64,000 nt of DNA, taken from the NCBI RefSeq assembly GCF_013623835.1, contig NZ_JABKDE010000001.1:124001-188000 (forward strand), in the 5' to 3' direction. This stretch comes from Brevibacterium oceani (lineage in GTDB: Bacteria; Actinomycetota; Actinomycetes; Actinomycetales; Brevibacteriaceae). Made by a program: the position numbers and the translations under genes. The notes below the pieces were generated by a model. It was not told the origin of the DNA and did not search any database. It saw nothing but the letters and a program-made list of their open reading frames with translations. Below are positions 25,173-33,514 of the stretch, piece after piece. Positions within the stretch are counted from its first letter, which is position 1. Every line of letters starts with the position of its first letter.

Positions 25173-26996
25173 ATGTTCACCAACCCCACACTGCGCAGAG
25201 GGTGGCGCAGGTGCCTCGCCGGCGTCGCCGCACTGGCGCTGGCCGGATCGCTGGCCACCACGCCCGCTCAGGCGGCGACCTCCGAGGCCCCGGGCGACGA
25301 CAACGTGCTGCGGATCGCCACCGACGGCTTCATCGATTCATTCAACCCCTTCACCTCTTTCTACCTGCTGCCGACGAACACGTTCCGGTACATGTACGAG
25401 AACCTCGTGGCCAACGACGCCAAGGACGGCTCGGTCACCGAGGGTCTCGCCACCGAATGGAACACCGACGACGACGGCCTGGTCTGGACCTATAAGATGC
25501 GACCGGACATGAAGTGGTCCGACGGCGAACCGCTGACCTCGAAAGACGTCGCCTGGACGTACACCCAGATGATGGAGAAGGACGGGATGGCGGTCGCCAA
25601 CGGCAGCCTCGTCGAGAACTTCGCCAAGGTCGAGGCGCCGGACGACGACACCCTCGTCATCACCTTGAAGAAGCCGCAGGCGAACAATCCCGGCCAGGAG
25701 ATCCCCGTCGTCCCTGAACACGTGTGGTCGAAGATCGACAAGCCAGGGGATTTCAAGAACGACGAGAAGTCCGTCGGTTCGGGCCCGTACCAGCTCGAGA
25801 GCTATGAGGCGAACAAGTCCGTCACACTCAAGGCGAACCCGAACTTCTGGCGCGGCAAGCCGAAGCTCGACGAGATCCAGTACCGCTACTACACGAACTC
25901 CGACGCCCAGGTGCAGGCGATCCGCTCCGGCGAGGTCGACTTCATCACGGGCTTGAGCCCCGAACAGTTCTCCGCCCTCGACGGAGCCGAGAACGTCGAA
26001 CTCAACGACGGCCACGGCCGCCGCTTCAACGGCATCTCGATCAACCCGGGAGTCGCCGATGCCAAGGGCAAGGAATTCGGCACGGGGGCGAAGGCGCTCA
26101 AGGACAAGAAGGTCCGGCAGGCGATCCGCGCCGGCATCGACGTCGAGACGCTGCGCAAGCAGGTCATGCAGGACTACGCGCAGCCGGCGACGAGCTTCAT
26201 CCCCGCCGTCTACCCGAACTGGGCACTCAAGTCCGACAACCCGGTCATCAGCGGCTTCGACGTGAAGAAGGCGAAGAAGCTGCTCGACGACGCCGGCTGG
26301 AAGGAAGGCTCCGACGGCATCCGCGAGAAGGACGGGAAGAAGCTCACACTGCGCTTCCTCACCGACGCCGACGCTCCGATCGAGCAGAGCACCGCGAAGT
26401 TCCTGGCTCCGTGGATGAAGGAGATCGGCATCGACCTGAAGAACGAATCGACCGACGTCGACACCGTGTCCGAACGCACGACCAAGGGCGACTACGACAT
26501 GTACTTCTCCGGCTGGTCGATCAACCCGGATCCGGACTACCAGCTGAGCATCAACACCTGTGGCCAGCGCCCCGACGCCGAGGGCAACGGCGGCACCAGC
26601 CAGGACGGCTGGTGCAACAAGGAGTTCGACAAGCTGTATAAGGCACAGCATGTCGAACTCGACCAGGCCAAGCGCCAGGATCTCGTGCAGAAGGCCCTGG
26701 CCATCCACTACGAGGAGACCCCCTCGGTGACGCTGTGGTACCCGAACCAGCTCGAGGCCTACCGCTCCGACCGGTTCGACAACTTCACCAAGCAGCCCAC
26801 CGACGGCGGAGCGATTGCCAACCAGGTCGGCTACTGGGGCTACGCCTCGGTCGAACCGGTGAGCGAAGAGGACGCCGCTGGCGGCGGCGGAATCGGCACC
26901 GGCGGATGGATCGGCATCGGCGCCGCTGTCATCGTCGTCCTCGGCGGAGGCGGCTGGCTGCTCAGCCGTCGGAAGAAGTCCGACGACCGCGAATAG
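25173..26996 (+). CDS. Oligopeptide ABC transporter substrate-binding protein with C-terminal membrane anchor
   Basis: A family-5 (DppA/OppA-type) binding protein of 607 residues. A Sec signal peptide (LAGVAALALAGSLATTPAQA) ends at an AQA cleavage site without a lipobox cysteine. The body shows the SBP5 pattern including GSGPYQLESY and KKVRQAIRAGID. At the C-terminus a Gly-rich linker leads to a single membrane helix (WIGIGAAVIVVLGGGGWLL) and RRKK. So it is tethered by a C-terminal helix rather than by a lipid, which is uncommon for this family. It heads the cluster of dppBC-like permeases and a fused ATPase; AGAAGGG lies before the ATG. Confidence 0.92.
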   Translation: MFTNPTLRRGWRRCLAGVAALALAGSLATTPAQAATSEAPGDDNVLRIATDGFIDSFNPFTSFYLLPTNTFRYMYENLVANDAKDGSVTEGLATEWNTDDDGLVWTYKMRPDMKWSDGEPLTSKDVAWTYTQMMEKDGMAVANGSLVENFAKVEAPDDDTLVITLKKPQANNPGQEIPVVPEHVWSKIDKPGDFKNDEKSVGSGPYQLESYEANKSVTLKANPNFWRGKPKLDEIQYRYYTNSDAQVQAIRSGEVDFITGLSPEQFSALDGAENVELNDGHGRRFNGISINPGVADAKGKEFGTGAKALKDKKVRQAIRAGIDVETLRKQVMQDYAQPATSFIPAVYPNWALKSDNPVISGFDVKKAKKLLDDAGWKEGSDGIREKDGKKLTLRFLTDADAPIEQSTAKFLAPWMKEIGIDLKNESTDVDTVSERTTKGDYDMYFSGWSINPDPDYQLSINTCGQRPDAEGNGGTSQDGWCNKEFDKLYKAQHVELDQAKRQDLVQKALAIHYEETPSVTLWYPNQLEAYRSDRFDNFTKQPTDGGAIANQVGYWGYASVEPVSEEDAAGGGGIGTGGWIGIGAAVIVVLGGGGWLLSRRKKSDDRE

Positions 26997-27036
26997 CAGC
27001 GCGGCACCGTCGTCCCGGGCGTCGCACAAGCGGCGT

Positions 27037-27180
27037 CCGGGACGCAGCCCCACCGGGACGCAGCCCCACCGGGACGCAGCCCCACCGGGACGCAGCCCCA
27101 CCGGGACGCAGCCCCACCGGGACGCAGCCCCACCGGGACGCAGCCCCACCGGGACGCAGCCCCACTGGGACGCAGTCCCG
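27037..27180. repeat. Nine-unit, 16-bp tandem repeat between binding protein and permease genes
   Basis: The unit CCGGGACGCAGCCCCA repeats exactly eight times from 27037 to 27164; a ninth unit at 27165-27180 differs at three positions. The array fills most of the gap between the binding protein stop (26996) and the permease ribosome binding site (27200). The 16-bp period is not a multiple of three and no frame contains a stop codon. Each unit can form GGG/CCC stems. Confidence 0.95.
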
Positions 27181-27211
27181 GCCCCTCCCCTTCAGCACCA
27201 GGAGCACCACA

Positions 27212-28408
27212 GTGAGCACACCCACCCACGACGATTCCCGTCCGGGGGACCCGAATCAGGGTCCCACCGGGTCGGGACCCGGCACCACCGGAGCGGGACC
27301 CGGTTCCGCGGGCAAGGGCACTGACCCTGCGAGCGGGGGAGCCGCCTCGGCGACGGGATCGGCCGCCTCGGCGTCCGGCTCCGGCGGGGCCGCCCTCACC
27401 GGCCCCGACCAGGACATGGACGAACCGCCGGCGGGCGGATCGTTCGCGCGGTACTTCCTGCGCAAGCTCGGCGGGGCGGCGACGTCGATGATCCTCGTCG
27501 TGCTCCTCGGCTTCTTCGCGTTCCGCCTGCTGCCCGGCGACCCGGTGCTCAAGATCGCCAAGGAACGGCCGATGAGTCCGGCCCAGATCGCCGAGCTGCG
27601 CAGTCAGTACGGGCTCGACAAACCCGTCATCGTCCAATTCTGGGACTACCTCGTCGGCATCGTCACCGGCGACCTCGGCGAGTCCTACGTGTACCGGAAG
27701 TCCGTCGCCTCGCTCATCGGCGAGTACCTCGGCCCGACCCTGCTGCTCACCGCCACCGCCGCGGTCATCGCGATCGCCTTGGGCCTGTGGCTCGGTCAGC
27801 TCTCGGCATGGCAACGCAATTCGCTCTTCGACAAGGTCGCCTCGTCGACCTCGCTGATCTTCTGGTCCGTGCCGACGTTCTGGCTCGGCCTCATCCTGCT
27901 CATGATCTTCGGCGGCACCCTGCAGTGGCTGCCCACCGGCGGCATGGTCACCCCGAGCCTCGAACCGTGGTCGGCAGCCGCGGTCATCGACGTCATCAAG
28001 CACCTCATCCTCCCGGTCATCACCCTCGTCGCCGTCGTCTACGCGCAGTTCCTCATGGTCATGCGCGCCTCCCTGCTCGAGGAGATGAGCGAGGACTACC
28101 TCACGACCGCCCGCGCGAAGGGGCTGACCGAGGACGAGGTCCGTCGCAAGCATGCCGTGCCCAATGCGCTGCTGCCGACGGTCACCGTCGTCTTCCTCCA
28201 CATCGGCGGGCTCATCGCCGGCGCCGTCACCGTCGAGGCCGTGTTCTCCTGGCCGGGGCTCGGCAAACTCACCTTCGAAGCGATCCGCGGCCCCGATCTG
28301 CCGCTGCTGCAGGGCACATTCGTCGTGTTCTCGGCGATCATCATCGTCATGAACCTCGCCGCCGACCTCGTCTACCGATTCCTCGATCCCCGCGTCAGGA
28401 GGGCATGA
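27212..28408 (+). CDS. Oligopeptide ABC transporter permease (DppB-type)
   Basis: A 398-residue permease. Residues 1-75 form a Gly/Ser/Pro-rich cytoplasmic extension; six membrane segments follow, with the DppB pattern FRLLPGDPVLKIAKERPMSP near the N-terminus and the coupling loop YLTTARAKGLTEDEVRRKHA. I start at the GTG at 27212 because AGGAG lies seven bases upstream; upstream codons in frame only translate the tandem repeat. Its last codons overlap the ribosome binding site of the next permease. Confidence 0.93.
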   Translation: MSTPTHDDSRPGDPNQGPTGSGPGTTGAGPGSAGKGTDPASGGAASATGSAASASGSGGAALTGPDQDMDEPPAGGSFARYFLRKLGGAATSMILVVLLGFFAFRLLPGDPVLKIAKERPMSPAQIAELRSQYGLDKPVIVQFWDYLVGIVTGDLGESYVYRKSVASLIGEYLGPTLLLTATAAVIAIALGLWLGQLSAWQRNSLFDKVASSTSLIFWSVPTFWLGLILLMIFGGTLQWLPTGGMVTPSLEPWSAAAVIDVIKHLILPVITLVAVVYAQFLMVMRASLLEEMSEDYLTTARAKGLTEDEVRRKHAVPNALLPTVTVVFLHIGGLIAGAVTVEAVFSWPGLGKLTFEAIRGPDLPLLQGTFVVFSAIIIVMNLAADLVYRFLDPRVRRA

Positions 28409-29409
28409 TGCCAGCGAATACCCCCGCCGAGGCGGCCCCGGGCAAGCCATCGGGCGCAGGCTCCCCGTCGAACGGCTCGGATCCGCGTGGCTCGGATCCG
28501 CGTGGATCCGCCCCCGTCGTCGACGGCGCAAAGCTCGTCCGCGAACGCCGGCTGAACAACGCGAAGAAGAACTGGGCGCTGTTCCGCTCCGACATCCCCG
28601 CGATGGTCGGGGCGGTCGTCCTCCTCTTCTTCATCGTCATCGCCGTCGTCGCCCCGCTCATCGCGCCCGAGTCGATGCTCGACGTGACCAAACAGCTCGA
28701 CGTGCCCCGCTACGCCCCGCCGAGCCTCGAACACCCCCTGGGCACCGACGACCTCGGCCGCGAGATGTGGGTGCGCATCCTCTGGGGTGCCCGCGTGTCC
28801 ATCCTCGTCGGCGTCGCCGCGACCGTGATGTCGATGGTCATCGGCACGATCATGGGCCTGGCCGCCGGTCACTTCACCGGACTCTTCGGCGGCATCATCA
28901 TGCGCATCGTCGACTTCTTCATCGTGCTGCCGTCCCTGCTGCTGGCGATCGTGCTGTCCTCCGTCCTCGAACGCGGAGTCTTCACGATCGTCGTCGCCAT
29001 CGGGCTGACCTCGTGGGCGTCGACCGCGCGCATCGTGCGCTCGCAGACGCTCAGCGTCGAGTCCCGGCTCTACATCGAAAGGGCGCGCATCCTCGGTGCC
29101 GGGCATCGGCATATCCTGTTCCGGCACCTGCTGCCGTCGGTGATGCCGCTCGTGCTCGCGAACACGACGCTGACCGTCGGTGGGGCGATCATCGCCGAAT
29201 CCACCCTGTCGTTCCTCGGCCTCGGGGACACGAGCAAGGAGTCGTGGGGCACGATCCTGAAGAACTCGATGGACGTCTCGGCCGCGACGTCGGGCTACTG
29301 GTGGTACGTGCTCACCCCCGGCATCGCCATCCTCCTCGTGGTGCTGGCCTTCACCATGGTCGGCCGCGCGCTCGAGGCCATCATCAACCCCGCCCTGAGG
29401 AGCCGCTGA
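28408..29409 (+). CDS. Oligopeptide ABC transporter permease (DppC-type)
   Basis: A 333-residue permease with an N-terminal hydrophilic stretch that includes a small duplicated SDPRG unit, then six membrane segments. HPLGTDDLGREMWVRILWGA is the DppC signature and YIERARILGAGHRHILFRHL the coupling loop. The ATG at 28408 has AGGAGG five bases upstream; the adjacent in-frame ATG at 28405 is too close to it. The start overlaps the dppB-type stop by one base. With the DppB-type protein it forms the membrane channel. Confidence 0.93.
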   Translation: MPANTPAEAAPGKPSGAGSPSNGSDPRGSDPRGSAPVVDGAKLVRERRLNNAKKNWALFRSDIPAMVGAVVLLFFIVIAVVAPLIAPESMLDVTKQLDVPRYAPPSLEHPLGTDDLGREMWVRILWGARVSILVGVAATVMSMVIGTIMGLAAGHFTGLFGGIIMRIVDFFIVLPSLLLAIVLSSVLERGVFTIVVAIGLTSWASTARIVRSQTLSVESRLYIERARILGAGHRHILFRHLLPSVMPLVLANTTLTVGGAIIAESTLSFLGLGDTSKESWGTILKNSMDVSAATSGYWWYVLTPGIAILLVVLAFTMVGRALEAIINPALRSR

Positions 29410-31064
29410 TGACTGACTTGAGCTTCGAGAACGTCTCGATCACGTACCGTTCGTCCTCCGACCGCGGCGACGTCGTGGCCGTGAAGGATGTCAGCCTCGA
29501 CCTGCCCGCGGGAGCCACGCTGGGCATCGCCGGGGAATCCGGGTCGGGGAAGTCGACGCTGATCATGTCGGCCCTGCGGCTGCTGCCCAAGTCGGCCCGG
29601 CTGGACGGGCGGGTCCTCCTCGGCGGGAAGGACCTGCAGGACCTCAACTTCGGGCAGATCCGCGCGGTCAGGTGGGCGCAGGCCTCGATCGTGTTCCAGG
29701 GTGCCCTGCATTCGCTCAACCCCGTCCGCGAAGTCGGGGGCCAGATCATCGAGGCGCTGACACACCATGCGAAGGATACGTGGACGACCCCGGAGAAGCG
29801 TCGGGATCGGATGTTCGAACTCTTAAGCGAGGTCGACCTCGACCGGTCGAAGGCCATCGCCTACCCGCACGAGCTCTCCGGCGGACAGAAGCAGCGGATC
29901 ATGATCGCCATGGCGCTCGCGTGCGAACCGGACATCATCATCGCCGACGAACCGACCACCGCCCTCGACGTCATCGTGCAGAAGCAGATCCTGTCCGGGC
30001 TCGCCGCCCTCGTCGCCGAGCGCGGGATCTCGCTGCTGATGATCAGCCACGACCTGGCCGTGCTCTCGGCGGTGTGCGCGAATCTCGCGATCATGCGGCA
30101 CGGGAAGCTCGTCGAATACGGCCCCAGCGACGAGGTGTGTCTGCGCCCGCAGGAGGAGTACACGAAGCAGCTCGCCGGTGCGTTCCCGCAGATCGGAGAC
30201 CCCGAATCCCGGCTGAATCCCAGGACCCTCAAGCCCGCCGAGGTGACCCGGGCGCAGCCGTACACCATGGGTGACGAGGTGGTGCTCGAGGCGAAGGACC
30301 TCAGCGTCTCCTTCGACACCCGGCATGGTCGGGAGAGAGCCGTGCGCGGCGTGGACCTGGCGCTGCACAAGGCAGAGATCCTCGCCGTCGTCGGCCAGTC
30401 CGGTTCGGGGAAGACGACCCTGGCGCGGTCGCTGCTGGGGCTGCAGGAGGTGGAGCCGGACTCGCAGCTGTCGTTCGCGGGCAAGCCGCTGCCGAAGAAG
30501 GCGAAGGCGCTGCGGACCTTCCGCCGACAGGTGCAGATGATCCTCCAGGACCCGTCGGGGTCCCTCAACCCCAAACGCAGCGTCTACGAGGCGGTGGTCG
30601 AAGGGCTGCGCGTGCAGGGGATCAGGGACCGCGAGTACGAAAGGGTCGTCGGGGCCCTCGAAGCCGCCGAGCTCACGCCGGCCGCGGACTATCTCGAGTC
30701 GATCCCGCAGGAGCTCTCCGGCGGACAGCGGCAGAGGGTCGTCATCGCCGGGGCGCTCGCCCTGGACCCGCAGGTGCTCATCGCCGACGAGCCGGTGGCG
30801 TCCCTGGACGCCTCGGTGCGCGGGGAGATCCTGTCGCTGTTCCTCGCGCTGAAGAAGAACCTCGGCATGAGCGCACTCATCATCACCCACGACCTGGGCC
30901 TGGCCTGGAACATCGCGGATACAGTGGCAGTGATGAAGAAAGGCGAGATTGTGGAATACGGTGATGTCGACACGGTCCTGAAGGACCCGCAGCACGCCTA
31001 CACGCAGGAACTGCTCGCCGCGGTTCCGCGACTGGGAAGTCAGAGTCTGGTGAGGAATGAGTAG
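29409..31064 (+). CDS. Fused dual ATPase of oligopeptide ABC transporter (DppD-DppF-type)
   Basis: One 551-residue chain carries both ATPase domains that are usually separate. First domain: Walker A GESGSGKST at 42-50 and signature LSGGQKQR near 155. Second: Walker A GQSGSGKTT near 327 and signature LSGGQRQR near 435. Each has its own Walker B (IIIADEPTTALD, VLIADEPVASLD) and switch His (SHDLAVLS, THDLGLAW), so both sites look active. The C-terminal OppD-type extension after domain one is short. The ATG overlaps the dppC-type stop by one base. Confidence 0.95.
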   Translation: MTDLSFENVSITYRSSSDRGDVVAVKDVSLDLPAGATLGIAGESGSGKSTLIMSALRLLPKSARLDGRVLLGGKDLQDLNFGQIRAVRWAQASIVFQGALHSLNPVREVGGQIIEALTHHAKDTWTTPEKRRDRMFELLSEVDLDRSKAIAYPHELSGGQKQRIMIAMALACEPDIIIADEPTTALDVIVQKQILSGLAALVAERGISLLMISHDLAVLSAVCANLAIMRHGKLVEYGPSDEVCLRPQEEYTKQLAGAFPQIGDPESRLNPRTLKPAEVTRAQPYTMGDEVVLEAKDLSVSFDTRHGRERAVRGVDLALHKAEILAVVGQSGSGKTTLARSLLGLQEVEPDSQLSFAGKPLPKKAKALRTFRRQVQMILQDPSGSLNPKRSVYEAVVEGLRVQGIRDREYERVVGALEAAELTPAADYLESIPQELSGGQRQRVVIAGALALDPQVLIADEPVASLDASVRGEILSLFLALKKNLGMSALIITHDLGLAWNIADTVAVMKKGEIVEYGDVDTVLKDPQHAYTQELLAAVPRLGSQSLVRNE

Positions 31065-32346
31065 CCCGTACCTCGACACCGCGCCCCTGCAGCCCGGTGA
31101 CACGGTCCGCCTCGTCGCGCCGTCCGGGCCCACCGACGAGGAGTCGCTGCTACGCGCCATCGCCCAGCTCGAATCCTGGGGGCTTCGCGTCGTGCCTGGT
31201 GAGAACGTCCGCGCCCGGCATCCGCGGGTGACGTATCTCGCCGGCACCGATGAGCAGCGCCGCAGCGACCTCGTCGACGCCTGGTGCGATCCGGACACCG
31301 ACGCCGTCATCGCCCTGCGCGGCGGATACGGCGCCATGCGGCTGCTCGACGGCATCGACTTCGACCTCATGCGCCGGCACCTGCGACGCCGAGACGGCCG
31401 ACCCAAGCTGCTCACCGGATCCTCGGACATCACCGCCCTCCACCAGGCATGGGAGCACCACCTGGGCGTGGCGACACTGTTCTGCCCGATGGTCGGCAAC
31501 GACCCGTTCAAGAGCTCGACAGTGGTCCCCGCCGAGGTGGCCTCCTGGCTGTTCCACCCTTGGGGCGGCCGCGAACTCGGTTTCCCGGCCGGTGTCGGCT
31601 CCCCTGCCGGTATCGGCGGCGCGGATGCGGGCGTCGTTGCCGGTTCGGAAGCGGACCCTGCTGCTGGCGCTGGCGTGGATTCCTCCGCCGAGCCGTCGCT
31701 TAGGTGGGCGAAACGGTCGGACGAATCCGCTGGGCAGCCGACCATTTCGCTCACCCAAGAAGGTGCCGCGGCAGATCTGCAGGGAACTGGTGCGCTGGAG
31801 ACCACTGGGCAGGGGACTGGTGCGCGAGAAGCCGCTGGGCAGGGGACTGGTGCGCTGGAGACCACCCGGCAGGGAACTGCCGTGGCGTCTCGCCCGCTCA
31901 GCCGGGCGCGGACGTTGGTTCCGGGTGAGGCGAAGGGCCGCCTCGGCGGGGGAAACCTCAGTCTTGTCGCGGCAGGGATCGGCAGTCCGGAACTGCTCGG
32001 TGCGAGCCGGTGGCGCGAGACGAACGGGCCGACGATCCTCATGCTCGAAGACGTCGACGAGGAGCTGTATCGGCTCGACAACCTCATGGTTCAGCTCGAC
32101 CGCGGCGGGTGGTTCGCCTCTGCCGATGCGGTGGTGCTCGGATCGTGGGAGGACTGCGCGCCGGTCGACGATGTCGAGGCGCTGATCATGGACTATCTCG
32201 GCGATGCGGGCATCCCGATCGTCAGCGAGATGGGGTTCGGACACGACCCGGATGCCCCGAGTGTGCCGCTCGGTGTCGCTGTCACGCTCGAAGCGCCGGC
32301 GGATGGTCGGCCGCGGATGTGGGTGCACCCGGCGGAGGACACATGA
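31057..32346 (+). CDS. LD-carboxypeptidase family S66 (LdcA/MccF-like) with repeat-bearing insert
   Basis: S66 serine peptidases cut amide bonds of L,D-peptides such as murein tetrapeptides; MccF members remove microcin C. The nucleophile is S123 in LLTGSSDITALH; ILMLEDVDEELYRLDNLM gives the Glu and MGFGHDPDAPSVPLG the His. The frame is 429 residues, about 120 above the family norm, because of an insert at about residues 173-293 rich in Gly, Ala and Thr and containing three copies of a 10-residue unit (TGALETTGQG). The insert falls before the conserved GRLGGGNLSL. The gene overlaps the ATPase by 8 bp, so it is part of the transporter operon. Confidence 0.9.
   Translation: MSSPYLDTAPLQPGDTVRLVAPSGPTDEESLLRAIAQLESWGLRVVPGENVRARHPRVTYLAGTDEQRRSDLVDAWCDPDTDAVIALRGGYGAMRLLDGIDFDLMRRHLRRRDGRPKLLTGSSDITALHQAWEHHLGVATLFCPMVGNDPFKSSTVVPAEVASWLFHPWGGRELGFPAGVGSPAGIGGADAGVVAGSEADPAAGAGVDSSAEPSLRWAKRSDESAGQPTISLTQEGAAADLQGTGALETTGQGTGAREAAGQGTGALETTRQGTAVASRPLSRARTLVPGEAKGRLGGGNLSLVAAGIGSPELLGASRWRETNGPTILMLEDVDEELYRLDNLMVQLDRGGWFASADAVVLGSWEDCAPVDDVEALIMDYLGDAGIPIVSEMGFGHDPDAPSVPLGVAVTLEAPADGRPRMWVHPAEDT
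31783..31872 (+). repeat. Three-unit, 30-bp in-frame repeat inside the S66 gene
   Basis: Three direct copies of a 30-bp unit (31783-31812, 31813-31842, 31843-31872) beginning GG(A/G)ACTGGTGCGC; the outer two are nearly identical. They keep the reading frame and lie in the non-conserved insert. Confidence 0.85.
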
Positions 32347-32471
32347 GGTCGTTGTGGAGGTGGCAATCCGCACCAGCCGGGTGCACCGAAGCAGAAGGGC
32401 CACACGGCAGCGGGTGACGAGATGACGAATACGACGACCACGACGACCACGAAACTGACAGGAGCGCGATC

Positions 32472-33272
32472 ATGAGCGAACTGAACTTCGACGGACTGCC
32501 GGGGGTGCGCTTCAGTGCATTGGCCTTCGACGTCGACAGCGGGGAGAGGGTGTTCGCCCATCACGAGAACGATGAACTCGACACTGCGAGCATGGGCAAG
32601 GTGTTCCTGCTGCACACGGCGCTGCAGATGTACAAGGACGGCACGCTCGACCTCGAGGAGCGCCTGCACCGCCGGCCGTCCGAGCGGGTCGACGAGTCCG
32701 GGATCTGGTACCTCATGGAGCAGGACGATCTGAGCATCTTCGACGTAGCGCTGCTCATCGGCGCCTTCAGCGACAACTTCGCGACGAACGTCCTCATCCG
32801 GCGGGTCGGACTCGAGAACGTTGCGGCGCAGGTGAAGACGCTCGGGTACTCGAACTCGGGCCTGCACGACTTCCTGCGCTGGCCGCGACCGGCGAAGGCG
32901 CCGCGGACCCTGTCGACGGGCACGGCCGCGGAGATCAGCGACTTCATGGCCCGACATGCGAAGGACGAGTTCTGGGACGAGTCGACGAACGAGGTCTTCC
33001 GCCGCTGGCTGGGCGCCGGCGCGGACACGTCGATGGTCGCTTCGGCGTTCGATCTCGATCCGCTCGCCCACTACAACTACCAGCGCGACGTGTGGGTGTG
33101 GAACAAGACCGGCACGAACGGGACGATCCGCGCCGACGCCGGAATCGTCATGACCCCGCAGCGTCGCGTCGCCTATGCGGTGTTCGCGAACTGGGAGCCG
33201 GGCACCGACCGCGTCGTCGACGTCATGCCGATCATGCGCGAGGCCGGCGACGCGATCCACCGGTTCCTCTAG
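32472..33272 (+). CDS. Class A beta-lactamase-like serine hydrolase, cytoplasmic
   Basis: All three penicillin-recognising motifs are present: SxxK as S40-M-G-K43, SDN at residues 99-101, and KTG in VWNKTGTNG. The length (266) fits class A beta-lactamases, but no signal peptide is present, so the enzyme probably works in the cytosol as an esterase, peptidase or amidase and not as a secreted resistance factor. The ATG has AGGAG ten bases upstream. It follows the S66 gene by 126 bp and precedes the M19 dipeptidase, suggesting action on imported peptides. Confidence 0.88.
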   Translation: MSELNFDGLPGVRFSALAFDVDSGERVFAHHENDELDTASMGKVFLLHTALQMYKDGTLDLEERLHRRPSERVDESGIWYLMEQDDLSIFDVALLIGAFSDNFATNVLIRRVGLENVAAQVKTLGYSNSGLHDFLRWPRPAKAPRTLSTGTAAEISDFMARHAKDEFWDESTNEVFRRWLGAGADTSMVASAFDLDPLAHYNYQRDVWVWNKTGTNGTIRADAGIVMTPQRRVAYAVFANWEPGTDRVVDVMPIMREAGDAIHRFL

Positions 33273-33403
33273 GCCGCCGGGTCGGGGCGGCGACACGTTC
33301 ACTTATCGCTGCGGTCGAAGAACACGTCCCCGGCGACGCGAGTTTCGACCGAACCGATCAGTGACAGACCGGACCACGCCTGGCACTCGGACCACCCCGC
33401 CAG

Positions 33404-33466
33404 CACCCAGCGGGCAGGCCACCAGCACCCTGCCAGCGCCCCACCAACACCCAGCGGGCAGGCCAC
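33404..33466. repeat. 19-bp direct repeat in the gap before the dipeptidase gene
   Basis: CACCCAGCGGGCAGGCCAC occurs at 33404-33422 and 33448-33466. The 242-bp gap 33273-33514 is otherwise C-rich, with no gene; the ribosome binding site AAGGAG for the next gene lies at its end. Confidence 0.8.
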
Positions 33467-33514
33467 GACCGCCCAGCCCGCACCCCACCGTCACCCCACG
33501 ACAAGGAGAAGCAC

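Noticed and set aside
27037..27180. CRISPR array
   Set aside because: The units are contiguous 16-mers without spacers, and no cas genes are nearby. It is a minisatellite.
26997..27211. Coding sequence through the tandem repeat, extending the permease upstream
   Set aside because: The frame is open only because the repeat lacks stops in any frame; GTG 27212 has a proper ribosome binding site.
25173..31064. A nickel or metal importer
   Set aside because: Family-5 binding proteins include nickel carriers, but the following peptidases favour peptides as substrate.
32472..33272. A beta-lactam resistance gene
   Set aside because: The motifs of class A enzymes are present, but there is no export signal and the context is peptide catabolism, so secreted penicillinase activity is unlikely.
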